Shown one piece after another: positions 47,090 through 58,933 of a DNA stretch of 64,000 nucleotides. Under the pieces are notes generated by a model. The model worked only from the letters and a program-made list of their open reading frames with translations. It did not search any database and was not told the DNA's origin. Source of the DNA: Brasenia schreberi. Lineage: Eukaryota; Streptophyta; Magnoliopsida; Nymphaeales; Cabombaceae. Position numbers and translations under genes: made by a program. Position 1 is the stretch's first letter, and each line of letters opens with the position of its first letter. The stretch covers positions 2,725,501 through 2,789,500 of the forward strand of contig JAYKKT010000040.1 in NCBI GenBank assembly GCA_036023115.1, in the 5' to 3' direction.

Positions 47090-47390
47090 AGCGAGATCCA
47101 TTGAAACTGGAGCTGGATTTAGACATGGCCGGTTCCAATTACTTGCAACTAAGAGTGGGAACCAAGCCGGTTTTTGTTCTAGTTTGAGGCTTAAACTGAT
47201 CGAAACCAAAAAAATATTGAAATTAAAAAATAAAACCAGTTCAATTTCTATCCCAGGTGAACCGAAACCGAATCGGATGGCCTGCAATTCTATATCATGT
47301 TTCAATATTTCACTTCTAATCAATTCCTAACTCGGTTAGGTTTCAATTAGAACCACCGGACCAATTTAAAACCGATCATGTCTAGCTAGA
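47090..47390. repeat. AACCGG/GGTTCC-word repeat tract
   Basis: GGCCGGTTCCAATT, AACCAAGCCGG and GAACCGAAACCG words. Same dispersed family as the other tracts. Confidence 0.45.
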
Positions 47391-47571
47391 CTGGAGAAAG
47401 TGAGATTCACTAAAGCACGAGATACTTTATTTATTAATCTCCAAAAAATGATAACATAAAATATTTTAAGGAAGTGTGGAACCATCCATTGCAAACAAAC
47501 AACTCACCTTGGCAGGGGTCGGTCTTGAATTTGACATCTCATGCATCCATGCGGCTTTGACCTCCCCCCCC

Positions 47572-47686
<115 letters not shown>

Positions 47687-49627
47687 AATTAAAAATACGT
47701 TGTGTTTTTATACTTTGTATTTAATGTACCATGTACATTAATTACAAAAGTAGCTCAAAACATTATGCAACTATTCTCTCTATATATAAGATTATTTTCT
47801 ATTGATTCCTTTATATGTAGTTGATGATTTCAAGAGAAAAGTTCTTACAATATCAAATGCTGCAAACCCAGTTCTTGAACAAGCCTTAAAGTCCGGTCTT
47901 GCACACCTTGATCAGACGAATGAGAATGTGAATGCCAAAAAAATGAACTTTGATGATCCTCTTAATTTGATGCTACACAAGCCAAGCTTGCAAGCATTCA
48001 ATTCTCACCAATATTTGTGTTACTCGCTTGAGTTTTTTAGCACGCGAAAGTCGAAGTATATACTTTATTTGATCTAAACTTCATCTTTTTAGGGTCTGCT
48101 GTTTAGACTCAAGTTCAAAGTCAAGATGAAAAAAAACTGGGAACTAAACCCTAGTTTGATTCTTAACCTTTCCCTATTTTGGTTTTGATAAGTTCATAAC
48201 TGACTAATTGGATACAGATCTGGTATTAAGTCCAACCCATTTGCACTGCTTTAGTCTTAATAATACATCGCCTAATGTACGTATTATAATACAGATCTGG
48301 TATCAAATTTGATGAACTCATGAAGCCAAGTAAACAATCACATGGTACAAATAATTCACATGATGACAAGTGGGTAGTCCATCTTCAAAGAGCAGCAATG
48401 CATGTGTGTGTGTGCCATAGTACTCTAAAAGCTTGATTTGATTGAATGTAATTGCTTGGAGTATACTTTAGTAAAAACTTAAAATTAAAATTAAGGTATT
48501 ACTATTCATACATTTTTTTTAAACATACATCACTTCTTTCATCTTTGTTTTCAAAGCTACTCTCCTTGATTCTCTCCCTTCTCGTAAACGTGCCTAAAAC
48601 ACGTCTATCCTTTAAACATAACACATTTTAAGCATGTCTCATCAACGGTCACGAAGGATGACACGGTCTAATCGTGCCATTTTCTAGACAAAGATACACT
48701 CATCGTGCGCTATAGGTACCTTTTTTCTTTAAATAAAACATACCTTAAGTGTGTCTCATCATGAGTTACCGATTTATTTTCTCATCTTAAACATCAATTG
48801 TAAAACCATCTAAAACTCTATTTGCTATCAAGGTTTTGTGAGACTCACCTTCATATCGAGATGAAGATTGAGTAGAAAAAAAGTCCGAAGAGGATCAATA
48901 AAGAGATTTAAAAGACCATTCGAAAAAGAAGTGGTGAAGATGACAAGATTTAGAGAGAAATCACATAATTAAAACAGATCGCCAAAAGCAAGATATCAGA
49001 AAAAGTTGTTTAAAGAAAGGAGAAGCTGATAGGCATGAATAAATTGGCTAGAGGGGGAAAAATGAGCAAAGAAGAAAGGAGAAAGAAAGTGCAGCAAGAA
49101 TAGTTTGAAAATTTTATGAATAATAATTATGTAAAAAGAATGTGTGTGGGTTAGGATTCAGCCTTCTTTTTTGAAAAAATAAAAAAATATATCCACGAAG
49201 AGTAACTTTTTAGAATTTGATTGCAATAGCAACCTAGGAGGTCGACTGAAAAGATGTTCAAATTGAAGATCATGAGTCCCAACACCCAGAGCGCTCATAC
49301 AGCTTGAGCTTGCCAATGGCAAATATTAACAAAATAAATAGAAATGTTTTGGGAGTTAATCTATGCCTTGATGCTGATATCTGGCTTATATTCAAGTGAA
49401 CGAAGTTTTAGTACGCAAAAAGCATGCACCCATGGATTCAATTAACTCTTGTTGGAGTTCTTCTCTCACATGAACAAAACAATATACTCAATCTTTCTTA
49501 GAATCAACGATATAAACCATTGCGTCTTTTATGTTATTCTTTGTCCCTTTCTCTCTTTGTTATACCTTTGCTATCTTCATCAAGTGGGTCACCAGCTTGC
49601 CGAGTCTTCACCAATTGTTGTCAAAAC

Positions 49628-49631
<4 letters not shown>

Positions 49632-49698
<67 letters not shown>
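49632..49698. repeat. (TA)n(TG)n microsatellite
   Basis: About 40 bases of TA passing into about 25 bases of TG. Confidence 0.9.
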
Positions 49699-49704
<6 letters not shown>

Positions 49705-50959
49705 CCAGATCTTACTTGATTTTGACATGTCTATTCATACTCCCTTGTTACTTTTTGAGGTATAAGTATACTTTTAAAACTCAAGTGTTTTTAAAAATAT
49801 ACTAAGAGTAATGTTATTGTACTTATATCCTTAAAAGCGATGTCAAGTATGAGTGAGCATCAATGGTAGATCGGATTCAATCACTTTTGTATATATATTC
49901 TCTCTCTATATATTCATATGTTGGGATTGATATATGCTAGCACCTTTAGGTGCTAGCAAATCCAAACAAATTTCAATCCTTCATCAAAGATGAATGATTG
50001 AGATTTACCTGATGTTCCTTAAAAGTTTATTGTGGGTTAGGTACAACCGATAAAAATAAACCAATTCAGATAAGCTTTGTTGACAGAATTTGTATGCGGT
50101 CTACTTGCTTGTTCAAGCTTTCTCCAAGGTGAGGCCCAGCAATAAGCTGCTATTTTCTCCTATTGTCGAAATGTCCGATTCACCTGTCGAAAGTCGCCAC
50201 CAAATCCTGCTCGAGAAATGGATGGAAAATGGACCGCTAACTACTTAGATATCTTTGCTTATCAGCATTAAAAATCCAAGTTATCATGCGACAGGCTTGA
50301 TCTCCCTTGTGAAACCAGAGTGGAGAAGCAATCACGCCCTAAAAAGAAGCATCTAGTCATTCAACATCTAAGTAAAAGTTATTTATGATCATCAGCCAAG
50401 TAAAAGGTACATGTATTTTCCTAGATGGCAGATCATATTATATATAGAGAGACTGATATATTCTAGCACACTTAAGTATTAGTATATCCAAACAAATCTC
50501 AAACATTAATTTTGGATGATGGGTCATTGAGGTTTGAATTTAAAAAGTAAAAAATAAGCATGTAAATCAAATATCTTTGTTTGGATATATTAGCACGTAA
50601 GTGCGCTAGCGTATATGTGTTTAAATGGAGGATCTTCTTTTCATATTTGATGTTCCTTAATTCATTGAAAGGAAACAAGTTTATTTGTCCTTAAGTTAGC
50701 ATTTGAGCCTCAAAATTTGTTACTAGTTGATTAATTATTTGTTAAAATGCAATCTTTTTAGAACTGGGGTTTGTCTTTACGTTATTGTAAAGCAATTATT
50801 TTTGTATAACAATAGTAAATTAATTTCAAAATTCACTTTAAGTACTTTTGGGGGAACATCGCCATTAAAAACTAAGGTGTCTTCCTATTGAAAGAGAATT
50901 AGCATAAGACCGTTGAAAGGTGACCACCGACCAGCTAATCACACACACACAAGCATGGC

Positions 50960-51260
50960 CGGTAATCGGCCTGGCGGTTCAATCTCCAACCAAATCGGAT
51001 TCTGAACCAGCTCAAGTCTAATCAATCAAACTATGGCCGGAACGGCAATGGACCTCCAAGTCCAACCCTCTTATGGCTTGTGCTTCTAAAAGAGAGATGG
51101 AACCGGCTGGACATGATGGATTCCTAACTGGCATGGTGATTCAAACAGGAACAAAACCTGGCCGAGAACTGGATAAAACCAGAACCAACTGAACCAAACC
51201 AGCGGTTTGAAACCATCCATGGAACCGGCTTCTCCTCTCAGTCTCGTCCAGTTCTTCCAT
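50960..51260. repeat. AACCGG-word repeat tract
   Basis: GGCCGGTAATCGGCC, GATGGAACCGGCTGG and CCATGGAACCGG words. Confidence 0.45.
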
Positions 51261-51534
51261 CCATGTTTTGAAAGCACGCCCCCTGAAGATAGATGAACAA
51301 AACATGGTTGGGGCCATTAATGATGGCCGACCCAACCCTTTCATTATTGAACTCATCCGATAAGAATTTGGCAATGGTGAACGGCGAACCAGTCATGGAG
51401 TTGGTCAACTCTACTTCTTATCACTAGTACGTTACACGTACTTCATTATCATATATATATATATATATATACATGTGAATCAAAGTAATAATAAAGAAAA
51501 ATATTAAAAAACTTTTAATAAGTCTGGGTCTAAA

Positions 51535-51790
51535 TCCAGCCATGGAACTGAAAGTGGCTTTGGAACGGAAACTAAACCAACAGTAACAGTTCCATAACAG
51601 GAACTGATTCGAAAACGGTTCCAAGTTTCAGCCTAACTGAAACAGTCAATTCCAGCTTACTCAGAACCGGCAGTTCCGCAATTGTAACCCAAATCGGAGA
51701 AGTTTCAGTTGAGTTACCATTCTCAGTTCTGGGTGAACCAGATCCCCGTGATGTGGAACCGCCGGTCACAGTTTACCCTAAACTGGCCAT
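51535..51790. repeat. AACCGG/GGTTCC-word repeat tract
   Basis: CCATGGAACTGAAAG, GAAAACGGTTCC, AGAACCGGCAG and GTGGAACCGCCGG words. Its right end, AACTGGCCATGCC, resembles words at the ends of the 50960 and 47090 tracts, which suggests a shared terminal sequence. Confidence 0.45.
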
Positions 51791-52165
51791 GCCTACACAC
51801 GTGTGTGTATGCACGCGCACACACATGTATCTTAAATGCACAATGATACCGCCCAAGTGGATCATTTGCTCAATTACGAGGTAACCCCTTTTTTATTCAA
51901 ACAGGCATGCCATGTTCTCTGAAGATCTTCCAATCCAATTAACAAATGATTAATATAATGTAAACTTCTCACGTCCATGTTGTCATATCCAAGACGATCC
52001 TGCCGTAATCAAATAAATATTCGAACTAAATCACACTTGAATCTCAATACTAAGAGATGACCCCAAAAATCTTATGGCAGTAATATTACAAACAAACAAA
52101 AAGTGTGTTAGCATGGAAAACTTTCTCCACACCCACTCATTCACATTTCGAGGAAGAAAGAATCT

Positions 52166-52255
52166 GTAAAGGGAGTTAGCATAGTGGAATACGGGCTTCC
52201 AGCTGCTAGATGGGTGGCCAGAGGTTCGATTCGCCTGGCAGCTACCCCATTGCAG
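52166..52255 (+). mobile_element. tRNA-derived SINE head
   Basis: A perfect A box TAGCATAGTGG (52177-52187) and the B box GGTTCGATTCG (52223-52233), spaced as in a tRNA. The start GGGAGTTAGCATAGTGG and the end GGCAGCTACCCC are tRNA-like but not a complete tRNA. It lies about 250 bp past the stop codon of the pseudouridine synthase and could be in its 3' UTR in antisense. Confidence 0.6.
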
Positions 52256-52498
52256 AAGAAAATCCCAAGCATAGACCATGGCAGCTTTGACTTGGTTGCC
52301 TTCCAATTTGCGTTCAATCTCCACCGTCGTTTTTGTTGCCAATCCAAGTTCATATATAGTTATGAGCATTGGTTCTTCAGGACAATGCAAGTATTTCAGC
52401 AATAACAACAAATTAATGAAGGTTCTCTCTATTTCCACCGAAGCACAGATGCTGCTAGAGAACTTGGCAGAGGATTGATGAATGTAACCACTTATGAG

Positions 52499-55400
52499 CT
52501 ATGCAGGAGGAACTTCCCTTTCTGTGCTGACTTTCCTAAGCTCGGACAAAATCTCGGTAAAGTCGGGTGGTGGCGGGCACGAGAATTTCACGTCTTCACC
52601 ACTGTGTGGATGCTTAAAACTGCAAAGTATTGGGTAAAGCGATCATGGAAGGAACAAAAACTAAATAACAGTGTTCAGGAAATGCAAGAGAGTTTGATTT
52701 TATAGATTAAAAAGTAGGAAGAAAGAATACCCAAGAGTTAATGCGTGTAAGCATGGCCTTTGTATATTGGATATAAGTTGGAAAAGATGGCCATGAAAGC
52801 TAGCGGGCGTTCTTGGCTGGAGGCGAGAGAAAACCATACCCGTAGTTCCGCCATAGACTTCATCACCCAGAAGTGGAATCCCTAGATATTTGGCATGCGC
52901 ACGAATCTACAACACATATAGCAGTTTAAAATATCCTCGCAACAATTAAACACGGAGGAAAAGAATGTGATGGACTATGGAAATGAGGCCAATTATTACA
53001 GAAGCATAGATAGTTTTCAAGGAAATAAATGACGCAGCTTAAACTAGAAATCAACAGAAACAGCGAATATAGCACTAAAAAAGAAAAAGCAGATCACACG
53101 GTGTTATTTTCTCATGGCGAATTATCAATCCAATTTAGTGGAACTTCTCAGAGGGCAATCTTTTATTTGACGCTCACGTAGTTCAATCTGTTTGAACCAT
53201 GACTGAAAGAACAGAAAAACTATTTCCAAGGGAGTTGGCAGTCACCAGTGGCGGACCCAGAAAATTTTCTGGGGTGAGGCGAGTCAGTTGGGCGAAAACA
53301 AGTGAGGTGGTTTGATAAACTTTTGAAAAAATTGGATCTCTTTTATTGATTTTTGGATTTTCCGGATTTCAGGCAACGCAGCCGCCTCACCTCGCCCATG
53401 AAAAAGGAGCGCCACTGGCAGCCATCATTATTTTGTATGGCACTGATGCACAACAGCTTTAAGCAGAATATTTAATATTGTAACACGCTAATAGAATTTG
53501 GCAATGCGGATCTGTAAATAAGGAATTGCACAAAGGCGAATGATTTTGGGTTTCAATTTTCAACATTCGTCTGCGGCAGAACCATCACCATCTAGTGCAA
53601 CTCATCCATCCGCTTAAAAAAGGAAGGAACATTTGGAGTACCTGGTGTCTCCTCCCAGTTTCTAATTTCCACTCCACAAGTGCAGAACCACCACCCACAA
53701 GTATTTCAATCACCCGGTACCTAAATCATTTGACATAATTCATCTTCTTTGAAACACAATATCATTCTCATATATTAAGATTCTTTAGAAGCAACTGCTA
53801 CAACATAACTTCGCATTATGCTATAAACAAAAATTTCTTTTCACACTCCTAAAAAAAGTACTCTCAGATGTTCTTAATAGTGAAGCTTTCGTCTGATTAT
53901 ATAAATTACATTTCCCACTTCATTCAGAATTTGCACAACATGCCCTGAAATCGAAGAGTTTTTGCACAATCCTTGAAGCATGTCATTCAATTAAATTCTA
54001 TTAAGCAATATTTGACTATGAATACTGATAACAGCTCCTTCTGCTTCATATATGCCTCTGTTACTGCATAATGATGATGCCAAGTAAGTACACTGCTTAA
54101 GATGAGTTAACAATGGCAGAGAACCACCATGAAGAAATGAAACTCTGCAGTGCCCAAAGGACTGAACTTTTCATGGTCTAAAAGAACCACATTAATTCTA
54201 TAGGACAGAGCGAGGGAAAAATGAAATCAGATTATAGATACAAACAGTAAGTGATACAACCAAAACCAAAACCAAGTCTTTTAGTACGCTAAGTCGGATC
54301 AGCTAATATGGATTCTTTGTCATCATTGTGCTCTATCACGCATCATATCAGCATTTAATCCCAAAGAGCAAGATGCTGTTACAAGATTTGCGATGACTGA
54401 AAATCTGCATTTTCTTTCTGAATGCAGTATCTGTTCTTATTGATTTAAAATTCTAATCCGTATAAAATGCACAACTTAGAATACCAGAGTCACAAGAAGT
54501 TTCACTCTATGTGGAAAGCTAACTTTGGAAGGAAACCTTCTCACTCCTGAGGTTCTATGAGAAGTTAACTTCTTCCATGCTTACCTTATAGTTGCACACA
54601 TATAGAATGAAAACAGAAAGCGTTAAACGTGCTTTAATCATTTCAACGTAAAAAACCAACGTCTGTCATACAAGAGTAAAAAACCAATGCCCTGACTCGT
54701 AATTTTTTAAATCTCGTCCAATATGCGTAATTACTTAAATGAAGTTTAGTAACTTCTCCATTACATGGTTTAATTCATGTTCCAGTTTTCACTCGTTCCT
54801 TTTATTTTCTATTGGGCTCCAAACTTTATATCCATTTTATCTTAGGTTTGAATCTGAAACTATTCTTAATACCTTCCATTTCTCAAACGCTTTCCACTCT
54901 CACTTAAGTATGGAAACCTTGGTGTCAACTACCAATAAGCAAAGTAGAAAGAAGCATCACGAACTCATACTAAGGACAGTGAATCATTCTTTTGGAAGTA
55001 GTTGGTGGCTATGTCACACGGGTGCGGGTGCGGGTGCGGACACGGGTGCGAGATACGGCAAATTTCAAAATTTTTGGGTGCGGCGACATGGCGAGGGTAT
55101 ATAATATTATATATTATATATAATATTCAAGCTACAACAAGTGAGACATCAATTAACATAAGTATATGACAATAGCAAGTACACAACTTTATATTAAAGC
55201 AAAATACATAAACTGTAAACAACTACTAATTTCATCATAATACACAAATCAATCTTCCCTATCCGGACCCATTTATCTAAAAAGACCTGAACTTCAAAAT
55301 CGATACCATATTTTGAAGCATAGAATATCCACACAAAAGGAAGTGTAGAAGGTCCGCATTGAGATATTTTCTACATTCATCGGCGGAGTTTCATGGGAGA

Positions 55401-58400
55401 CGATAGATGGGAGACAATGGAAGACAAGCAAGGAGCATTTTGGAAACTATGGTGAGGAAACTCAGGTGGTCATCATGGGAGATAAGGTAACGAGTCGACT
55501 AAGAGGCTTCGGTTTCATCGTCTTCACGGATTACTCCCTCTTTGATCGGGTTCTCTAGGATAAATATACCATAGACGGCACAACTGTGAGTTACAAACAT
55601 TTTTTTTTGTCATGCCGCACCGACACGGTGTCGGTGTCGCACCCATGTCGAGGTCGACACTCCACCTCTTAGAAGTGTATTTGTGCTAAGTGACACAGAC
55701 ACTTCTAAGGGGTGGAGTGTCGACCCCGACACTGGTGTGATACCGACACCGACACCGTGTCGGTGCGGCATGGCAAAAAAAAATAATTTGCAAAATTTTT
55801 TTTTTGTAACTCAAAGATTAATGGGTCCGGATAATGAAGATTGATTTGTGTATTATGATGAAATTAGTAGTAGTTGTTTACCATTTATATGTTTTGCTTT
55901 AATATAAAGTTGTGTACTTGCTATTCTAGTTGTATACACTATAAAGCTGCTTGAATGATTTTGGGTGCGAACAATTGGTTTCTTATTACTCAATCTGATT
56001 GGATTCTTGACTCCATAGTGTATGCCTTTGCAAAGAATAATCTTTGTCACCAAACACATTTAAAGACCAGAAACATTGCCAGATCTGAACATAAGAGTAT
56101 GACATCACTAGTGGATCCTAGCACAAATACTAGTATATGTTATATCCCACAAAAGATCTCGAAACTCTTTGAATCCATAACTTGGATATTTTGCACTCAT
56201 AAAATCATTGTAAGTTTCAGATCATTATGAGGGAACTTGCTAATTGATACCTAAGTGCACCCAAAATTAGCAAATACTAGTTGTATTATGATTGATTTAT
56301 GTAGCTTGAATATAATATATAATATTATATACCCTAGCCGTGTCGCTGCACCCAAAAATTTTGAAATTTGCCGTATCCCGCACCCGTGTGACATAGTATG
56401 TGTGACTTAGGTTGGTGGTGAAATGACGATGTAGGTAGATCAGTAATGGGAGCCTCATCAACTAAACACCTTCATCAGAAGACTGCAATATGGGAAATGA
56501 AATTCCAGCATCTATGGAAGCGTAAGCAATCAAAGCATGAGCACAGTAACAATCACCTACTAGCTGCGTAACGAGCCTTTCCAATATTATTAAGGGTAGG
56601 AACAGCAGCCATTCGAATTCTATTGTTCAGATCACGGGCTATTGGCATCTCAATGCGCCCACTGTTTGGAGCAAGAACACCAGCGGTAAGACTGATGTAC
56701 ACTCTCTTGATTGTATGCACCTTGAACTGTTCTGCTAAATGAGCATGAGAATGTGCATCCTGTTGAAAAGAAATAACATGATAAATATACTTGCTAAGAT
56801 ATTTCATGATTGGCAAGGTAAATAATTGCAAAAGATGGAATTTAAACAACTCGGTACAAGAAAGCCTACTTACTGTCACACCTGAGAATAAGAAAAAAAT
56901 GTCATAACAGCAGTAGAGATCAACAATTAATATGAATCACTATACACATTTTACTGAGAATGATAGTCACGACTCACTTTTGCAACGACAAGCAAACCGC
57001 TAGTCCCTTTGTCCAGTCTGTGTACAATGCCAGGGCGCACAGATGCAGTTGTATTGGAACCGTTAAAAGAAATTGACTTTTGATCAACCAAATGGTCATC
57101 AAATTCATCAGTACACATATCATCCACATCATCCTCTGTATCAGAACTATTTTCAGTAATCGGAATTCTGAAATCTGGAAGCCCACAATGGTGAAGAATT
57201 CCGTTTACAAGTGTGCCATTTGGATGACCCGGGGCAGGGTGAACAACCTAGAAAGTTATCAGTAGATACAATGTGAAACTACTAACCAGTAAATCGATAC
57301 AAGTAGTTGATTGCTCAAAGCCAAAATGTGACATGATTATAGAAACTTACTGCAAATGCTTTGATATTGAACTCACAGAACATGTGCATGCAAGTGCATC
57401 TGTGTTGACATGCACATGAGCCATAGCAATGCACATAGTCACATGTACATAACAAGGTATGAAATGCTACATCTGATAGAAAGAAGAAAGTACGTCGTCG
57501 TCTCTATGAATGTTACTCAGTTCTATAGCCAATATTAGATGTAAACAAGTTCATTTGAGGAGCTACGCTACACCTACTCAGGCTACTTTTCTGTGAAAAG
57601 GAATGGGAAAACCAAACTAACTCGGTGCCACAAGATCATCACAATATCAAACTACCACTGGCGCAGTCCAATGGAATCAAAGAGACATGAGCTACCATTT
57701 TGTTCTTCTTGAGAATGAGTAATAAACTTCTGCCACTGACAACCACTAATTCAGGCTAACGCCAGAAATAGATTGGAATGAATCACGTAAGATCATTCAC
57801 AACAAACCAACGCTTACATGCTAACATCAGTAGATTTCGTCATATCTACGCATAATCCGATTTCAGAAGGTATTCTTTTACTCATCCAGCTCACAGCCTT
57901 AGCATAAAGTTAGAATCACCAAAGAATTGCTACATTAAGAAGGGACCGTTACCATGTGTGGCGGCTTGTTCACAACGAGAACGTGAGCATCTTCATAGAC
58001 CACATCGATGGGTATATCTTCTGGTTTAGCTATCAGCGGTTCTAACTCCGAAACCGTACACTCCACCCAGTCACCCATTTTAATGACATGAGATACCTGT
58101 CAAAGGAATATCCAGTATAAAAGTCAAAGTTCAACACAAGATTACTTCGATTAAAAGATTTAACAGATCACAATTCAGCAGCAGATATTCTATATCTTCC
58201 ATGAACAGGGTCTGCTTTTACGTAGACGCTCATCATGATGAAATTCTACTCCATTTTTTCGAATACCCACAAAAATTTGTTCGATCATTCCCATGGAAGA
58301 TAACAGATTAGTGAAGGGAAAGAAAAGGAAACGGCGAGAGAAGAAACGGAATGGTCTCGCTGTTACCTTGTTGACGGGATTGCCATTGACGGAGACCAGA

Positions 58401-58672
58401 CCTCTCCGGATGCTGGCCTGAATTCGAGCCCGGCTGACGCCTTCCATTCGAGAAGCGAGCCACGCGTCGAGCCGGGCTTTTGCAGAGCCATCGTCGACGG
58501 TCTGCGAGAAGCGAATAGCCGCCGGTGAACATCCGGCTTTGCTCTCAGGGGCGAGCGAGCAAAGAGTCCTTACAGAGGAACAGGGAGAGAGAATGATGGG
58601 TTGGCCTGCCGAAGAGCGCCGGAAACACGGGAGCGCCTGGAGTCTAGATGCCGCTTGGCTTTGGATGAGCAT
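52499..58672 (-). CDS. RluA-type RNA pseudouridine synthase, probably organellar, 7 exons
   Basis: Exons: 58367-58672, 57953-58096, 56978-57247, 56557-56759, 53642-53720, 52731-52906, 52499-52619; all junctions are GT-AG and in frame, giving 432 aa. It converts uridine to pseudouridine in RNA, probably organellar rRNA. Residues 1-60 are Ser/Arg-rich without acidic clusters, as in a transit peptide. An S4 RNA-binding domain lies at about 66-120. The catalytic domain has the NKPPHM motif (about 145-150), the catalytic Asp in HRLD (D229) within RPGIVHRLDKGTSGLLVVAK, and HAKYLGIPLLGDEVYGG near 340-355. The tail CPPPPDFTEILSELR resembles the Arabidopsis chloroplast enzyme At1g76050. One conserved residue differs: GRRHQIR where the family has GRTHQIR. 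I chose ATG 58672 over an upstream non-ATG extension. Introns 4 and 5 carry several transposable elements. Confidence 0.9.
53246..53417. mobile_element. hAT-like MITE in an intron
   Basis: 172 bp with termini CAGTGGCG and CGCCACTG, inverted repeats with an 8 bp perfect core and further similarity inward (GTGAGGC against GCCTCAC). Flanks GCAGTCAC and GCAGCCAT agree at 6 of 8 positions, fitting an 8 bp target duplication. It is in the intron between exons 5 and 6 of the pseudouridine synthase. Confidence 0.65.
54255..54330 (-). mobile_element. LINE 3' tail remnant in an intron
   Basis: The minus strand reads AAGAATCCATATTAGCTGATC and CGTACTAAAAGACTTGG, the decayed end of the LINE family. It is inside the fourth intron of the pseudouridine synthase (53721-56556). 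Confidence 0.5.
55009..55678 (-). mobile_element. GTGTCGG-rich non-autonomous element, copy 2
   Basis: It begins CTATGTCACACGGGTGCGGG and ends CACCTCTTAGAAGTGT, the reverse complement of copy 1 (2626-3284), with matching internal text. It is full length at 670 bp and lies in the fourth intron of the pseudouridine synthase. Confidence 0.8.
55699..56396 (+). mobile_element. GTGTCGG-rich non-autonomous element, copy 3, rearranged
   Basis: It starts ACACTTCTAAGGGGTGGAGT only 20 bp from the start of copy 2, so the two are head-to-head, and ends GCACCCGTGTGACATAG. It lacks about 230 bp of the internal part and carries a 341 bp insertion at 55936-56276. Confidence 0.78.
55936..56276. mobile_element. 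Insertion nested in copy 3
   Basis: It is bounded by the 10 bp direct repeat CTAGTTGTAT (55926-55935 and 56277-56286). Near its ends lies an 11 bp inverted pair, ATTTTGGGTGC (55958-55968) and GCACCCAAAAT (56257-56267). It contains no clear coding sequence and its type is unknown. Confidence 0.5.
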
Positions 58673-58732
58673 GGCTACGGCTGGTTGTCGTAGCCGACGC
58701 CTCTCCCCTTTGCTCCACAACCCGGTATCCAA

Positions 58733-58858
58733 ACGCGGGATTCAAAATCACTTCTTATTCCTGGGAAAGAAATTCCCAGTCAAAGGCCTGCACTCACAGG
58801 AACTCGCGAAGATGACACAGTAGATGATTTTGGCAAACCCCCTAGCCAGGAGAGATGT

Positions 58859-58933
<75 letters not shown>

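Noticed and set aside
47814..48077. Mildly protein-like frame (VDDFKRKVLTISNAANPV)
   Set aside because: It has no start context, family match or neighbouring exons; possibly a remnant, but unsupported.
52177..52255. Possible tRNA gene
   Set aside because: A and B boxes are good but acceptor and anticodon stems do not pair as in a functional tRNA; it is better explained as a SINE head.
52031..52438. 135-codon minus-strand frame
   Set aside because: It spans a tRNA-derived SINE head and the 3' flank of the pseudouridine synthase and has no family motif.
55955..56230. Possible Copia-like protease fragment (SDWILDS)
   Set aside because: Only a few residues match, the catalytic Gly-Ala is absent and the rest does not fit.
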